NCBI GenBank assembly: GCA_003640385.1
Contig: RCAB01000029.1
Location: 62,001-126,000 of the forward strand
Origin: Setaria digitata
Taxonomy: Eukaryota; Nematoda; Chromadorea; Rhabditida; Setariidae
DNA length: 64,000 nucleotides
Direction of reading: 5' to 3'
Shown piece by piece: positions 49,591 to 62,938 of the stretch. Position 1 is the first letter of the stretch; each line of letters starts with the position of its first letter. The notes under the pieces are model-generated. The model saw only the letters and a program-made list of their open reading frames with translations. It was not told the origin of the DNA and ran no database searches. The position numbers were made by a program, and so were the translations under genes.

Positions 49591-49632
49591 TTTTTTTTTT
49601 TTTTTTTTTTTTTTTTNTTTTTTTTTTTTTTT
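49591..49632. other. Poly-T run with an N at 49617
   Basis: The unknown base falls inside a run of about 40 T, so the run length is unresolved. Confidence 0.85.
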
Positions 49633-50762
49633 AATTTCACACTTTTGCTGTAGTCTAGCTTATACTTTTTCATTTCGATAAATTTCATGTTTTACAAATG
49701 AAACCATTGTTTTGCATTAATCTATAATTCTCCTAGTCCAGATAAAAACAAAAAAAAAAAAAACAAAAAAAATTTTTTTTTTTGGAAAACAGTTTTCTGA
49801 TACATATAAAATCTATCGTAGTTTTAAGAATTCTTGATATGATTATAAATTTGAAAAATGACCTTTGTATTCCTATGTAATCATTAGCAGACATAAAATT
49901 TTACAGTTATTTCCGTTTTCAATATCTCTTTTTTTTTTTTCCTTCAATTTTCTGGAACAGTTAATTCTGCTAGGAACAAAATAGAAAGATCACAGAGCTA
50001 GTAATTCTTTCTAATGGTGTTCAGATTGTCTTCTTATTGCAACATTTTTCGATGCAATGCTCTGAATTTCAAGACCATGTCATTTTTTTTTTTTTTTTTG
50101 TTTTGTTTTGTATTATAAGATCTGATGGTATCACTTGTTTGTTTGTTTGTTATTCATTCTATCTGCCCAATTGTTTTTATCAGGCTTCACTGCTGACAAA
50201 ATGCACTTCAAATTTTTGTTAATAATCACTAGTAATTTCTAATCATTTTCTGGATATCATCATCTATCTTATTATACTCTCTAATCTCCATGTTTCATTT
50301 AAAAAAAAAAAAAAAAAAAAAAGTTTGACAGGTGTAAAAAATAATTATCCATTTATTGGTTTTAAATTACTAAATAGTCTTGGTTATTTTAGTGTTAGAA
50401 GTGCAGGTATTTATAATTTTCCTAACTCTTTTAAAGTTCGTTTCTTATAAAACGCAGTATTTGTTCTTGCGTATGTACCATTGTTTTTTCACAATCGCAT
50501 GAACCCATTTTAGTTGGAAGACTTAGCACTGTAGGATGATCAGTCGTTTATTACAATTGTTTTTCATAAAGTTCAGTTTATTTAGGAATTTCGTTTCAAA
50601 CAGAGTTCAAATTTTTTTTTTTTTTTTTTTTGATTTATGTAATAAATGTCTGATTGATTTACGGTAATGTAATACTGTACATTTTCCTTTTTTTAAATGA
50701 ATATGTATTGTATTTTAAGGAGATTGGTGCCCTTTTATGCACTTTATATTCTTTTTTTTTTT

Positions 50763-50763
<1 letters not shown>

Positions 50764-50809
<46 letters not shown>
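50764..50809. repeat. (CT)n microsatellite
   Basis: About 22 CT units following a T run. Confidence 0.9.
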
Positions 50810-50812
<3 letters not shown>

Positions 50813-52722
50813 ATCGACATTGTTCTTTTGTTTCTTAAATTTTGTTTAAAAATGCCTTGGAATTTGGTGCGTAAGTGCCTGCAAAGATTCGATTGTATTC
50901 TCCCGTAGAGGAGGATTTTTTACCTTCTGCTTTTCCTTTTTAGGCTTTTAGCAGTAGCAAGTATATATGGATTTTAGGATTAAATTGATGAGAATTTTCA
51001 CAAAGAGCATTAATAAATTGATAGTTATTATCAAATTCCTAATTAAAAAAAAAAAAAAAAAGTTGACACCATGAAGTGTAATCCGTGTTTGTGGGTTACT
51101 ACTCTCCTCCCTTTCATAAATTCATTTAAATCATGAATAGTATAGTTTTGCTTGATGTCTCATTTTTCATTTTTAAAATTTGTCTTTTTTTTTCCAATGT
51201 TGTAATCTTTTTGCTTATACTTTAATTAATTGCTTATCAAATATCACCACTATCAATATTATTTTAATTGTTATCCATAATTGCACACTTTTTGGTCGCT
51301 GTATGCACGGAACCTCTTTACTGTTTTCTTTTTTTTTTTTTATCCATTTTTATACTTATGTACATTTCAGCTTCCTTTCCGTGCCTTTTAGAACAATGCA
51401 CTTTTTATACGTTGGAATTTTTCTTTGATTTTTTTTTTTTTTTTTTCTTTCCCGTTGTTCATTTGTTTCATATACTTAAGATATATACAACAAATTTGCC
51501 TTGATTAATGAATTTTACTTAATTTTTGCTGGATTTTAATTCTTTTTTTCTAATGAAAATAATAAAATTACTACAGGAAAAAAAATTTTTTTTTTCACCA
51601 TAAATGAAGTATACACATACATATTCTCATGCTACTGTAATGGTTAAATCGTATTACAACTTACAGAGGTTCATTTTCATGAACATTCATCCAATTATTG
51701 TTTCCCATATAATTGCAAACGTGTGGAAGTTATTCGATTTAACTATAAACTGTTGTTCAGTTGTGATTTTCAGTTTTATCTGAAAATGGTTGCTGTGAAT
51801 AGGATGGAAAAAAGTTCATCTCCTTTCATGCTTCCTGTCATGATGGTATTTTTCTCGAGAGCAAAATGATGGCATTTTGTGGAAGTCTCATAGTCCACAT
51901 ACATTTTGCTATTTCAATTTTTATAGATGCACGGAACAGGCAGATACTGAGGTGTTGCTGAGCAATCAGTCAAATTGAAAATTGCTTTGTGATCGGAAAT
52001 TGTGGCAGTAGTATTTTTATCGAGATGTTAACTAATCAAACAGCCTGAAGAAACGTTTCCTTTTTCAGCCTGAAATTAGATTTCTTTTGCCTTTTTCAAA
52101 AGAGAATTCATTTACATAGCTATTCATTGGAATATTCTCGTAATGTCTACGAGATGTCTGTATGCATAAAATAATTTTGTATTCAAAAATTTGATGAAAA
52201 GATACGATTAATACATTGACATTTGCAATAGTTCAATTGAATTTTCCTTAATTCTCTAAGTAATCGTGGAAATGAATCTAGCAGTTCACGTAAATGTATA
52301 AGTATAGAATAATTAATACTAAACGAAAATAGTTCAAAAAAAGAAATGAGAATTTGATCAGATATTATTTTGGGTGGTAAATAACGAAGTTATTTCCCAT
52401 TAAATAAATTGAAGGAGGTGATCTGTTCTTCTCAAATCTTTTTTAATTCAGGGTTAATTTTCGGTTGCACTTCTGTTTCCGCTGTAACAGAAATTATCAG
52501 GTTTGTGAGGAGCAAATTAAATGAAAAATTGCAGGTATACTTTATACCGACAATGCTAATTCTGATTTGGTTAAATAACTTTAGAATTTGGAGAAAGTTA
52601 AATGAAAGTGTGGGAATGTCCAGATGAAATTAGAATGAATTTCCTTCTTTAAAAATAAGATTAATTAAAGAATTCAATAAATGAATATTGTGAGGGAACC
52701 AATTTGTCTGAATTCTGTCTAG

Positions 52723-52899
52723 AATTTCAAAACAAGGCTAGCAGAAATTGTCCTTAAGGCACAGTCGGTGCGGAACTTCCAGGACACTGTTAGACTGGAT
52801 CAAAAACTGAAACTGATATACTTCCTTCATCTCTTACCTCAGTGTGGTTATAAACTTCATTATCCAAATAAAAAAAATGAAAAAAAAACTAAATTCTAA
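52723..52899 (+). other. Low-confidence exon-like frame, 58 codons
   Basis: The frame is open from TCTGTCTAG to a TAA and includes LAEIVLKAQSVRNFQDTVRL. There is no ATG in frame. The minus strand also has a donor-like GTAAGAGATG and a 24-codon frame here, so the strand is unresolved. No family is recognised. Confidence 0.15.
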
Positions 52900-53142
52900 A
52901 TAAAAAGCATTTTAAAATGTTTATTCTGCCGCTTTATATGTGGAAGTCGAAAAGTTGAAGTGGACGATGCCACTTTCATATGTGCAACGATAACTTACCG
53001 AATAAGTCTCCAAAACTAATATGTTTCTTTTAATCAAACTTTTACCTATTTTAAGGTTTTATTTACCTTGAAGTCAACGACAGTGTGTTGTTCATAATGT
53101 TAATTGAAACTGCCCAACCATTAATACCTCGTAAATTCATAA

Positions 53143-53322
53143 AATTTAGAAAGAAAATCTACTTTAATAGTAACTAAAAGCTATCATAAACTGATAAGTT
53201 TAGCTTTTGCTGATGTACGAAGAAGAAAAGCGGAATCGGAAATGTCGTGGCTTCATCGAAAATGGACTGATGAGAGATTAGGACTGCATATCCTTGCAGT
53301 TTCTAATAGTTCGGGAGAGTAA
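53143..53322 (+). other. Low-confidence exon-like frame, 59 codons
   Basis: The second half is basic and Trp-containing (ADVRRRKAESEMSWLHRKWT, then DERLGLHILAVSNSSGE), unlike homopolymer-derived frames. No clear acceptor and no recognised family. Confidence 0.15.
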
Positions 53323-53771
53323 AAAAAAGAAAAAGAAAAATTGAAGTATTATTTTTTCGAGATCTTTCTGACGTAAAAATGATTCATCAACCGTTATTAG
53401 AAGATTTGAATTTGTTTGATTGAAAATTTTTTGGAAACAATAAACGCTTCTCACAAATTCTCATGCAAACAACTGATGAAAAAAATTTGAAGGATTTTAT
53501 TCTCCAAGGCAATTTCTATCTTCAGCCTGGTAATTTTGAATGTGCGAGAAATCAAACTGTAATTTTGGTAATTAAAGGCAGTAATTAGAGGAATTAAAGG
53601 AAGATAACTAGGGGGAAGTATTCTCTGGCTCATTCTATTCACACCTAAAATATTTTCTGTCGTTCTGGGTAGGTAGGTGCCAGAAAGAGAAATCAAGAAG
53701 ATTAGTTGAATAAGGCATCAAATTTCTATTCAGCATTTTGTTGACCATCTTCTAAAATCGTGTTAATTCAG

Positions 53772-53855
53772 GATGTTAGAATAGGTAACACCACAAAAGA
53801 ATCTACCGGGAGAGTGGAGGAGGAAGGAATCTTTCGTTCAATGAAACTAAAATAA
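53772..53855 (+). other. Low-confidence terminal-exon-like frame, 27 codons
   Basis: A TTAATTCAG acceptor is followed by an open frame (DVRIGNTTKESTGRVEEEGI, then FRSMKLK) ending in TAA. It lies 0.45 kb after the previous island on the same strand. Unrecognised. Confidence 0.17.
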
Positions 53856-56146
53856 TGAAGTGAAAAATTTGCATATCGAAAGTTATTTAGAGGGTGAAGT
53901 TTGAAGAGTGTATGTTGGAGTTGAAATGAGGGAAATGTTCTTCAGTAGCAGATTCCTTCCTACCTGGATGTATGAATGAATGAATTCATTTGACGAAATC
54001 GACAAAGGTAGCATTTTTAACTTATTCAAATTTTACACTTTCTCCTGCTGCTCGGAGTTGCTATGCTAAAGTTAATCAGAAGAATTGTGATGCTTTTTTT
54101 TTTTTTTGAGGAAAGTTCAATTCAGCATCTTGGCAATTGTGGACAAGAAATTTATTTATCAGTATATGATAAATTTCAGTAAAGTTTGCATAATTTTTGA
54201 AGAATTATCACAAAAAGAAAAAGAACAAAAATGCCTTATGATACATGTTGAACTGTTTTCATATTTTTCATAAAAGCTAAATAGCAAAAATAATTTTTTC
54301 TTTTTTTTTTTAAGATTTAATAAGATCATTTCTACAACAAAAAAAAAAAATGAAACTCCATTAAATCGAAATAACAAAGTTTCATTAACTGATTGATTCA
54401 AGCATCTAAGGGAACCATCTGATATAAAAGCTTCTTTGGTTGAAGGTGTTAAGAAGAAATGATTTGCTGAGATAAAAATTATTTTATGCTAACTTCATCT
54501 TTCAGATGCACCTCTGAACAGGTATAATAATACCTTTGTACTATGATGTGATATTTCACTGGATTACAAAACACCATTCTATCTAAGTTGTATACTAGGT
54601 TTTAAATTCTATCTTAAGTATATATTTGGAAGTTTGAGTAGTTTAAATGAACAACTACACAGGAAATATTCATCCCTTTTATTATTATTAAATTTATTTT
54701 TTATCACTAATGTTCGCAGTACTACGCAAATTCCACAGCGATGCTGTTCAGAAGATTTGCGAAGCTTCACTGAGTTGATTTTGATGTCAGAAAAGATATT
54801 CTAAATTCAGAAGGCTAATATTTCTATTTCATTCGTTTTTTCATCCGTTCTTCATTTCATTAAATCATCGAACTTTCGACTTTGATTGCTTTAGTGTTAA
54901 GCGTGACGATATCACAGATATAATGATATTGATTAAGCCAAACAATTCAGACTGAACTTTATTCACTCTATTTCAAACTTTTCAATACAGGAGTCTGATT
55001 TTTTAAATGTGTTGTTATCATATTCCCATATCATCATTATTCACTTCAGAAAAAAAAAAAAAGATCTGAGACATCAAAATAAATTAAAATCAGATGTTCT
55101 GGATCTTTCCTTATTGATTTTAGCACAATTTCGAGAACTGACAAAAATTGAAACTTCTAAAATTTCAAAAACAATGATATGCAATGGTTTTAATTTTTAA
55201 AAGTTTTTGAATAGACTGAAATTAAGCTTTAAGCTTTAAATTTTAAATTTGCAGAGGACTTTAATTTCAAAATGAGTATAAAGTTCAGAAAATTTCTCAT
55301 AACTATTTCTTCTTATTTTTTGATATTTGGCACATTTTTAGAATGACTTCTGTTAATATATCATTAATGGAAAATTTAAGTCTTTCTTAATTACTTTGCA
55401 GTTTATTTTCTTATGCGATATTTCGCGTTATCAGAATTATCTTTAATTCATCAGTTTATTTTCAAAATATCACATGTTAATTATCGATAAAAGAAATTCA
55501 TTCATTTTTTTTATTTGACAATTCTCTCCGGAACGTACACAAAATATCAGCTTAAACTGCCAGTTGCATCGTCTTCATTATTTCATTAGTAATTCAGTCA
55601 CCTATCGTTATCAATTATCAGTTATCAGTGTAAGTTTCCGAAAATTTTAGCATCAAGCATGTAATGCTTTTTTGTATTAATTATTTTCATGATTTTTTTT
55701 TTTTTTTTTAACAGTTTTCACAAAACCATTCACAACATATTTGCTGTTATTTCTTGTATTCCAATACTTGCCATTGCTTAAAAAGTTAAATTTCTGTTCT
55801 GAAATAATTTTGGATCAGTTATAAATCATCGATTATCTTCTTTTTCTACGTAATGCATCATAGACAGCCAAACATTTTAAGCTGAAAATCTTATTTTGAA
55901 AGAAAATTGAATAGCAATAGACATTTCAAAAATTAGACATAGAGTCAAGTGCACCAAGTAACCAAGCAGGCTATCAGATGTACAATTAATTTGGCCAGAT
56001 CATTCATTTATTCATTTTTTTTTTTTCAAATTTAACTGAATGAGGTTTCAGGATTACTCAGTCAGAAAATGATTTGCAGACAAATGTGTGAAATTAAAAT
56101 TCTACACCGCTCAATGTAAATGTTTCTTCTTTTTTCTCGCTTTTAG

Positions 56147-56314
56147 GCCAGAAGTTTTGAAAATTCACTGAAATGCCGTATTGAAGAGGAGAGGATGGAA
56201 GAGAACGATAGGCTAACGGTTCGATCTCGAGATCTGAGGGGGTGGCAAGATATGTTGGGAATAGCAAAAATTGATAGAGCTCTGCTGATACAATCAATAG
56301 AATACAAAAGTTAG
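56147..56314 (+). other. Low-confidence terminal-exon-like frame, 55 codons
   Basis: The acceptor CTCGCTTTTAG is followed by a charged frame (CRIEEERMEENDRLTVRSRD, then LRGWQDMLGIAKIDRALL) that ends in TAG. The opposite strand has a complete 104-codon frame over 56094-56408. At most one of the two is real. Neither resembles a known family. Confidence 0.2.
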
Positions 56315-57429
56315 ACGGTATGACTGAGAATGAAAAGGTTGAATCGAGCGAAAACGAGAGACGAGAATCAGAAGGACATGATGGATTCTGAAGCCTATCC
56401 AGATGCACTTCCAGTAGAGTGTTTTTTCTAACAGTAGCTTAGCTATATGTAAAAGATGAACGTTGAGATGGCAAAGGACGTAAAATGAAGAGGAAGAAGT
56501 AATGAATGACTAATGGAATGCAATCAAAACTTTTCCTTCCTTCAGCTGTCAATGATGTTTAACAAAGTTATTGAGCCGATTGCGACTTGTTTGATATTTC
56601 AAGTTGAACAGCATATTTTGAGAGGGAGAAGAAACAAAAATGCGATGGAAAAAAAACTTTTCAAAAAAATTTTTAAAAACAGTTTCGAGATCTCTCTCTC
56701 TCTCATCCTCTTTCTCCATTTCTTCCTCTTCTTTGCTAATCTTTTTATTATCATTATCAACAAAAACAAGAACAGCTCTATCAGTGTAAGCATAATCACC
56801 ATAATGGTTATCAATATTGCCCTGTGATCATTCTGAGTTTGTGATAAGCTAGCTTTCTGATTCTATCAACAGATATCTTCTTCCTTGTAAACCACAACAA
56901 AAATTTTTAAAATGTTGAACAACCCATGCACCTCCTCCTCCTCTTCGTTTCCTATTCTAATCTTTCTTCATCTATCTCTACCCTAGACTAGATAGAATAT
57001 CTTACTTAGAGTTCTTCATTCAATTACACTATAGCCTGACTTTAGGCGCATTCGGTTCGCTGCCACCAAGACCATTCCCCCCCAACCCTTTTTGTTTTTG
57101 GAATAATTATAATTAAACAAAACAAGGCTACGAAAATTAGCATAATTTCGAGTTTTTTTTTTTCCTGGGGAAGAATCATCACGATTTAGTCTAGTCTGAG
57201 GAAGTGTCTACAACGTGAACCTCAGAGATTTCCCCCTTTAACGATTGAAACCTCCTCGAACAATCTCTTCTATTCTGGTTTATTTTTCTTCTGCTACAAT
57301 TCTCTTCTGTAATTTGGAAAAATAATATAATCTGCAAATATTTCATTTCTATCTTACAAAATTATTTCTTGGATTCCTTCATAAAATTTACTGAAATTTT
57401 TAAATGTTCATTAGTTACTGTGTGTAAGA

Positions 57430-59498
57430 ATGAATTTAGCAAGTCGACGTCAACGTCAATATCAACGAAAATACAATTCATACAGGTAATTTAGACCTGA
57501 AATCAAAACAAAAAAAAAAAGGAAAAAAAACAAATGGAGAAGATTTTAATCAATTATGAGGGAGATTTGAAAATTTTTGCTATCAATTAAAATTTAGAAA
57601 ACTCATTCCAGGATGTTTACTGAAACATTAGTTTAATATATGAATAATAACTGCCTACTATTTAATGCTCTTTTCTACTCAAATAATTTATCGATTGAAA
57701 AATTTCGTTTAAATTTCCTCCTGTTTTTATTACTTTTCAACTTTAAACTTTTATTGAGAAATTTGATGCATATCGTAAGTGAGAATTTATTTCATTGCAT
57801 GGCAGAATATGAAAGAAATACTGGGCTGAATTGACCTCTTCAGTGCAATAATTAATTCATTAAGGTTTTGGTTCAGAAATTTTGACTCAAATTTAACCTG
57901 GAAATAAAACTTTTGATGGATTTTCCTGAGCGTTGCTATTTATCAAAGAAGAAGAAAAAAAATGCTCAATAAAATGTAAAAAATATAACCAATAAAATTT
58001 GGTTGACATACCATATAACTTGTATCAGTCTCCTATCGCTGTTAATTAAAACACAGTAATTAAATGTAATTAATATCATATTATGCTGAATATGTGCAAC
58101 ATGCTACAGAATTTTTTAGGAAATACACAGCAACAGAAGATGTAAACTATTCGGCACATACATCTCGATCATCTTATCGTTCTGAATCGATCACTTCAAG
58201 AAGCAGCGATCGTGGTCGAAGTTCATCATCCGAGATTATTACTGTACGCAGGATCAGTTCTAAACTTTTGCTTCTGGCTATTTCGGATACGCTGAAATTG
58301 CGAAATTCCAAATTAGTGGAGATATTTTTTTTTTTTCATTTTCTTAAAAATATTTATTTAAGGTTTCGGAGACACGATCTTTGCCAGTGTATATAGCAAT
58401 TCAAGACTTTACTCCAGAACCTGGTGATAAAGAATCGATATCATTGGAACAAGGACAAATTGTTGAAGTATTGGACAAAAAAAACGCTGCTTCATGGCTC
58501 ATAAGAACAAAGGTTGTTAGTGAATAGGAAAAAAAAATTTTGTAATTTTCTATTTTTCAGAAGAAAATTAAAATTTTATTCCAATCTTTTAGGCTCGTCC
58601 ACCAAAATCAGGTTGGGTACCAGGATCATATTTCGAATCACCAACCGAATATTACAAACAACGAAAAAGAACTCGAGAATTAGTGAACAGGGATTTAACT
58701 CTAACAGAGGAACAAGAAGCTATTATGAAAAGAGAGTAAGTTTAGCAGATTCCCAAATACTTCATGTTAGTCGAAAATATTCTGAAGCCGGAAACTTTCC
58801 AGAATCTGTATTTCTTAGTCAAAGTAAATTCAATATTTTTCTTTGATATTGTCATTTCTTAGTAAGATAAAATTTAAGTTAGCTCTATTCGAAATAGGGT
58901 CACAGAAAAATCGATGCTGTCAAATTTCATTTTAACTATAAGTTGAATCACTTTAGAGTTGATCTTGCCATATCATACTTTTCAGTCAAGTTTATCATGA
59001 CCTCTTGCATTCTGAGGAAGAATTCGTCAATGAGTTACGGACAATTGTTGATACGTACGTGAAAGCACTGGATAATACGGATATTCCGGAAGAGGTAAAG
59101 GCGAAAAAGAATGAGCTAACGATGAATCTGAAGCAATTACACAATTTTCACGCCAAGTACGTCAGCATACTTCTTCATGAATTACAACAACAGTAGCACA
59201 CAAGAGGACTTTATTAAGTGGTCAATAAAGTTGGCTTATAATTGTCATTAATTAATTACTTCCTCGTCAACTATCTCTAATGCCAATAGTACGAAAGATG
59301 GACTATTATTACAAGGTAATTCAGGAGTTTTTCAGCGTGATGTTGAAAGGCTTACAATATTACTCAGATGATCCGGATAAAGTAGGTCAAACGTTCACAC
59401 GGCTATCACGTGATTTTGATTTACATATTCAATTTTATCACAATTTACCGCACGCGCTGGAAATACTAAAACAGCAATCAATCGCCGACTTTTTTCAG
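57430..59498 (+). CDS. unc-89: UNC-89 / obscurin N-terminus (SH3 and start of DH domain), partial
   Basis: UNC-89 is the giant muscle M-line protein with an SH3-DH-PH Rho-GEF unit at its N-terminus, followed by many Ig domains. Exons 57430-57485, 58120-58243, 58363-58512, 58593-58735, 58986-59156 and 59336-59498 join in phase to 269 residues. The start MNLASRRQRQYQRKYNSYR and the following YTATEDVNYS with a Ser/Arg-rich stretch match the C. elegans N-terminus, which supports this ATG. SH3 lies at about residues 66-130 (VYIAIQDFTP, GQIVEVLDKKN, SGWVPGSYFES). The DH domain begins near 158 (QVYHDLLHSEEEFVNELR) and continues through QLHNFHANVMLKGL and YYSDDPDKVGQTF. The last exon ends in phase 0 at FFQ|GTATGT. 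The rest of DH, PH and all Ig domains are absent, so the gene continues across a large intron. Confidence 0.95.
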
Positions 59499-60116
59499 GT
59501 ATGTAACAGAACAGGTATGAATTTTTTGCAAATTTTTGGCGGAAGTGCAAATTTACCTTTTCTAATCTGTAAAATTACTTTGTGACATTGTAAAAAAATT
59601 TATCTTAGATGGTGAGGTATTTGAAATGAATTATCGACTGATACTTCATTAGAAATTATAATAATAAATTTGCATTTTTGAATTTATTTCGATTACTATA
59701 ATATTGCGGCAACTTGCTTCTGCTTATCATTCATCCTGCCCTTCTTCACATTTTAATCAGAATTCAATCTTCTTTCTTCATTAATTAATCAAAATTTTGA
59801 AATTATGGGATCAAAAATTGAAAATTAAATAATTCTTTTGTATGGATATTAAGATATCTGAAACAAATTATCGATTTCTTGACCGATATTTCAGAGAAAA
59901 ATTATAAATTTGCATTTTTGAATTTACTATCATATTACCATAATTTGCTCTTCTATTTCCCATAATTCCTCTTTCACTTCTATTGAAATCGAATTCTTTT
60001 CCCTTATTAATTAATCCAGAAAATTTAAAATAGAGGATCGAAATTAAAAAAAAATAATTTTTGCATATTCCACAAGTAATTCTAGATTTAACTTTTCAAA
60101 AAGCAAAATGTTCTTT

Positions 60117-60262
60117 CCGCAAAATTTCTTTTTTCTGCATCATTATATAAAAAGTGTTACTCAAGTCACGAAGAATTTATACTGCATCCNGTAAAATTTC
60201 TTTTTTTTTGCATCATTATATAAAAAGTGTTACTCAAGTCACGAAGAATTTATACTGCATCC
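60117..60262. other. Assembly join: duplicated 72-bp block around an N
   Basis: Copies at about 60118-60189 and 60191-60262 share the run from AAAATTTCTTTT to ACTGCATCC, with one small homopolymer difference. The N sits between them at 60190. Confidence 0.88.
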
Positions 60263-60838
60263 GTTTCCGTTTAATAATTATACACACAGCTTAATTAATT
60301 AAGCAGTTTATTTTTTCCTAATGATAAGTGCTTCTTATACTTTATCATTTGAAATAACATCTCAAATTTTCCTTCGAAAATGATCTCTTCGAAATAAATT
60401 TCAAATATTAAGTATCAAACCAACGTTCAGTTATAATTCGAATTTCTAATAAATTGCAATTTGATTGATTCAACGGCAAAAATTATCATTTATTGAACTA
60501 AAATGTTTTTTTATCATTTTCGATCCCCTGGAATTAATTACCTAATGTCTCTTTATTCGAAGATAAGTTCTCCAATTCATTTCAACTTGGATTTGTATTT
60601 TTCAATTCTAATTTTTAAATCAATTTGACTTTTCCCTACTATACTTTCCTTCTAAATAATGCATAATCAACACTAACAATCTAGATTTAATCATTGTTTA
60701 CATCTCAATTACTTAATTTTAATCATTAAACTCAAATTCTGTGTATCATTCGATTAATTTCACTACACCAACTTTTTAAGACTTAGCAATTTCCATTTTT
60801 GATATCATTATTTCTAGGATCACATTTTTCTAATTCAG

Positions 60839-60913
60839 TTTGCATTAGATCCATCTTACGCTGATAATGATGAGTCTTTTCCGTACCGCAAATTTATTCA
60901 TAATTTTGTCGCA
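60839..60913 (+). other. Candidate cassette exon in unc-89 intron
   Basis: An acceptor (TTCTAATTCAG) and donor (GCA|GTAACA) frame 75 bases that are open in phase 0, the phase left by the preceding unc-89 exon. They encode FALDPSYADNDESFPYRKFI, then HNFVA. The local GC content is above the flanks. It does not match the expected DH continuation clearly, so it may be an alternative exon or chance. Confidence 0.25.
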
Positions 60914-62741
60914 GTAACAAGCACATTTTCAACCTCCAGAGCATTTTAAACATTTTCAAATAAAAAAAGGCAGTAAAAAAAAGCAATCAAAGGTGGTGTC
61001 GAATAGTCTAGGTCTTAATTACTTAGATAAAAAGCATTTTGACAGACTAATTAAGTCCAACCTTTTGCTGGTATATTTGATATTTCACTTCATTTCATTT
61101 ATCCATGTACGAATCTGTAGTTTTCGCTTCTAATAATAACTCTTTAAATAATCAGTAAAATCTTTTTATGGGATCACAAATTAAGGATATTTGTTTATTT
61201 TGTAATTAATTTCAATTTCCAAATTTAACAACAGAAATTTATTTTTGGATCACAAATATTTTATTTATTTCCAGTTGCTGAATATTTTTAATTTGATTAT
61301 TAACAAACATAATTTAATAAGATTTATCGAAAAATTTCTATTTTTTTTTTATTTCAACACGGAACAGCTACTGTTTGTGTGAAATAAATTCACTTTGAGT
61401 ATTTAGGAGAAGTTTATAAGTAATATCGATACTTCGCCATTATTTCTTCCATGAAAAATGATCATCAGTTCGATTATCTCCAAGAATCCTCTTTCTAAAT
61501 TTGTTGCATGAATTCATATGACAAAACTTTAGAATCGAAAACGATTCGCATTGCTACTGTTCAGCAAACTTTTAATATATGCTATTGCTGAATAAATCTC
61601 GAAAGAATCACTAAAATCTCATGATAAGATTCAGCTTTCATTATAACTGGAAAACAGATTCATTGATAATAGCTATTAGAACTATGTGCTCGTTTAGTTT
61701 TCTATTTAATTAAATCACTCTGTTGTCTTTACCAATATGCTAGCGACTTAAATCTCTCCACCTATTTTCCGAAAAAGAAAAAATTAAATTTTCGAAAAAA
61801 AATTATCCTTCAATTAATTTTTACAATCAAAAATTTTTCACAAAGGTCAAAATGAAACAGATTTTTAGAATGATTTAGCTGAAAAGTTTATTTTTACTAC
61901 TGTCTAATCCTAATTATCAAATTCAATAAGTTATTTGTCTGTTCAAATCAAATTTTGCAATTTAGAATGAAAAAGGAAGAAAAAGTTCTGTTTATTTGAG
62001 ATAAATATGTTTGTGAATATTTTTTATTTTACAGCTAGCATAGATTCATTTTCCTCTCATTAGCAGATCATAAATAATTGCTAATTAAAACTTTCAATGG
62101 ATAGTTTCAAATACTATTAGATCTTAGAAAAGCCATTCATTATCTAAATGATAATATGCACATCTTTAGCAGTTGCTTTTGAGCGCATAGAAAAAACTTT
62201 TTTTAGAATTCAAAACTAAAACTACTTATGATTAAATTTGATTTAAATTATCGTTTTAAATGATTATAACTTTTTTGATGACAATTAAGCTCGAAAACAT
62301 CTTTATTAATCAAAATAGGAAATTAAAAATGCAATAGAAAACAAGTCTTCGAGATTTCACATTATTTCTATACAGTTACTTTTTGCATTTTCCTGTTATG
62401 AAAGCATTTTCTTGCATAAATTTGATGGAATAATTGAAGAATTCGTTGATCAGATGAACATCACAGTTGAGGCAAAATTCACAGCTCAATAATTCTGATT
62501 TTCAAACTTTAATTACCCACTTACGATTGAGATTTATTGCCAAGAAAATTAGTCTGATCATTTGATGTGTATCGGCCAAACACTTAGCATGAAAACACTG
62601 AGTGCCAATTAATCACCAATTAATTAGGCATGCTTCTTTTTATTTTTAAACTAAGATTGTATTCTAAAATGCCTCGGAACTTTTTTCTGTTCAATTACTC
62701 AGATAGATTTATTTCCATCTCTTTATTCTCTTTATTTCCAT

Positions 62742-62938
62742 CTCACAATTTCGTTTCGATGAAAGAAATTAATAAATTAAATTGGAAAATTTTCTAATTA
62801 TCAACCAACTCATCAAGTCATTATTTCATCAACCTTGCANATCACAATTTCGTTTCGATGAAAGAAATTAATAAATTAAATTGAAAAATTTTCTAATTAT
62901 CAACCAACTCATCAAGTCATTATTTCATCAACCTTGCA
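62742..62938. other. Assembly join: duplicated 98-bp block around an N
   Basis: Two near-identical copies from ATCACAATTTCG (ATCTCACAATTTCG in the first) to ACCTTGCA flank the N at 62840. They differ by single-base changes such as TTGGAAAA against TTGAAAAA. Confidence 0.88.

Larger units (their letters stand above)
47439..57429. other. Region between asd-2 short-isoform stop and unc-89
   Basis: This stretch is T-rich with microsatellites to about 51.6 kb, then slightly GC-richer with fewer T runs. It contains one supported alternative asd-2 exon (48820-48902). Short plus-strand open frames next to splice-like signals occur at 52723-52899, 53143-53322, 53772-53855 and 56147-56314. No conserved domain is recognisable and the opposite strand is sometimes open too. 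The asd-2 3' UTR and the unc-89 promoter must also lie here. Confidence 0.5.

Noticed and set aside
51927..51962. Possible third asd-2 tail exon (12 codons after TTTTTATAG)
   Set aside because: The phase fits but the peptide is too short and matches no known Quaking tail.
53451..53696. 81-codon minus frame
   Set aside because: No splice structure, domain or signal peptide. The plus strand also has short open segments here, so it is probably chance.
54714..54780. Short coding-looking frames after GTTCGCAG
   Set aside because: Two different frames look equally plausible over fewer than 25 codons, with no family match.
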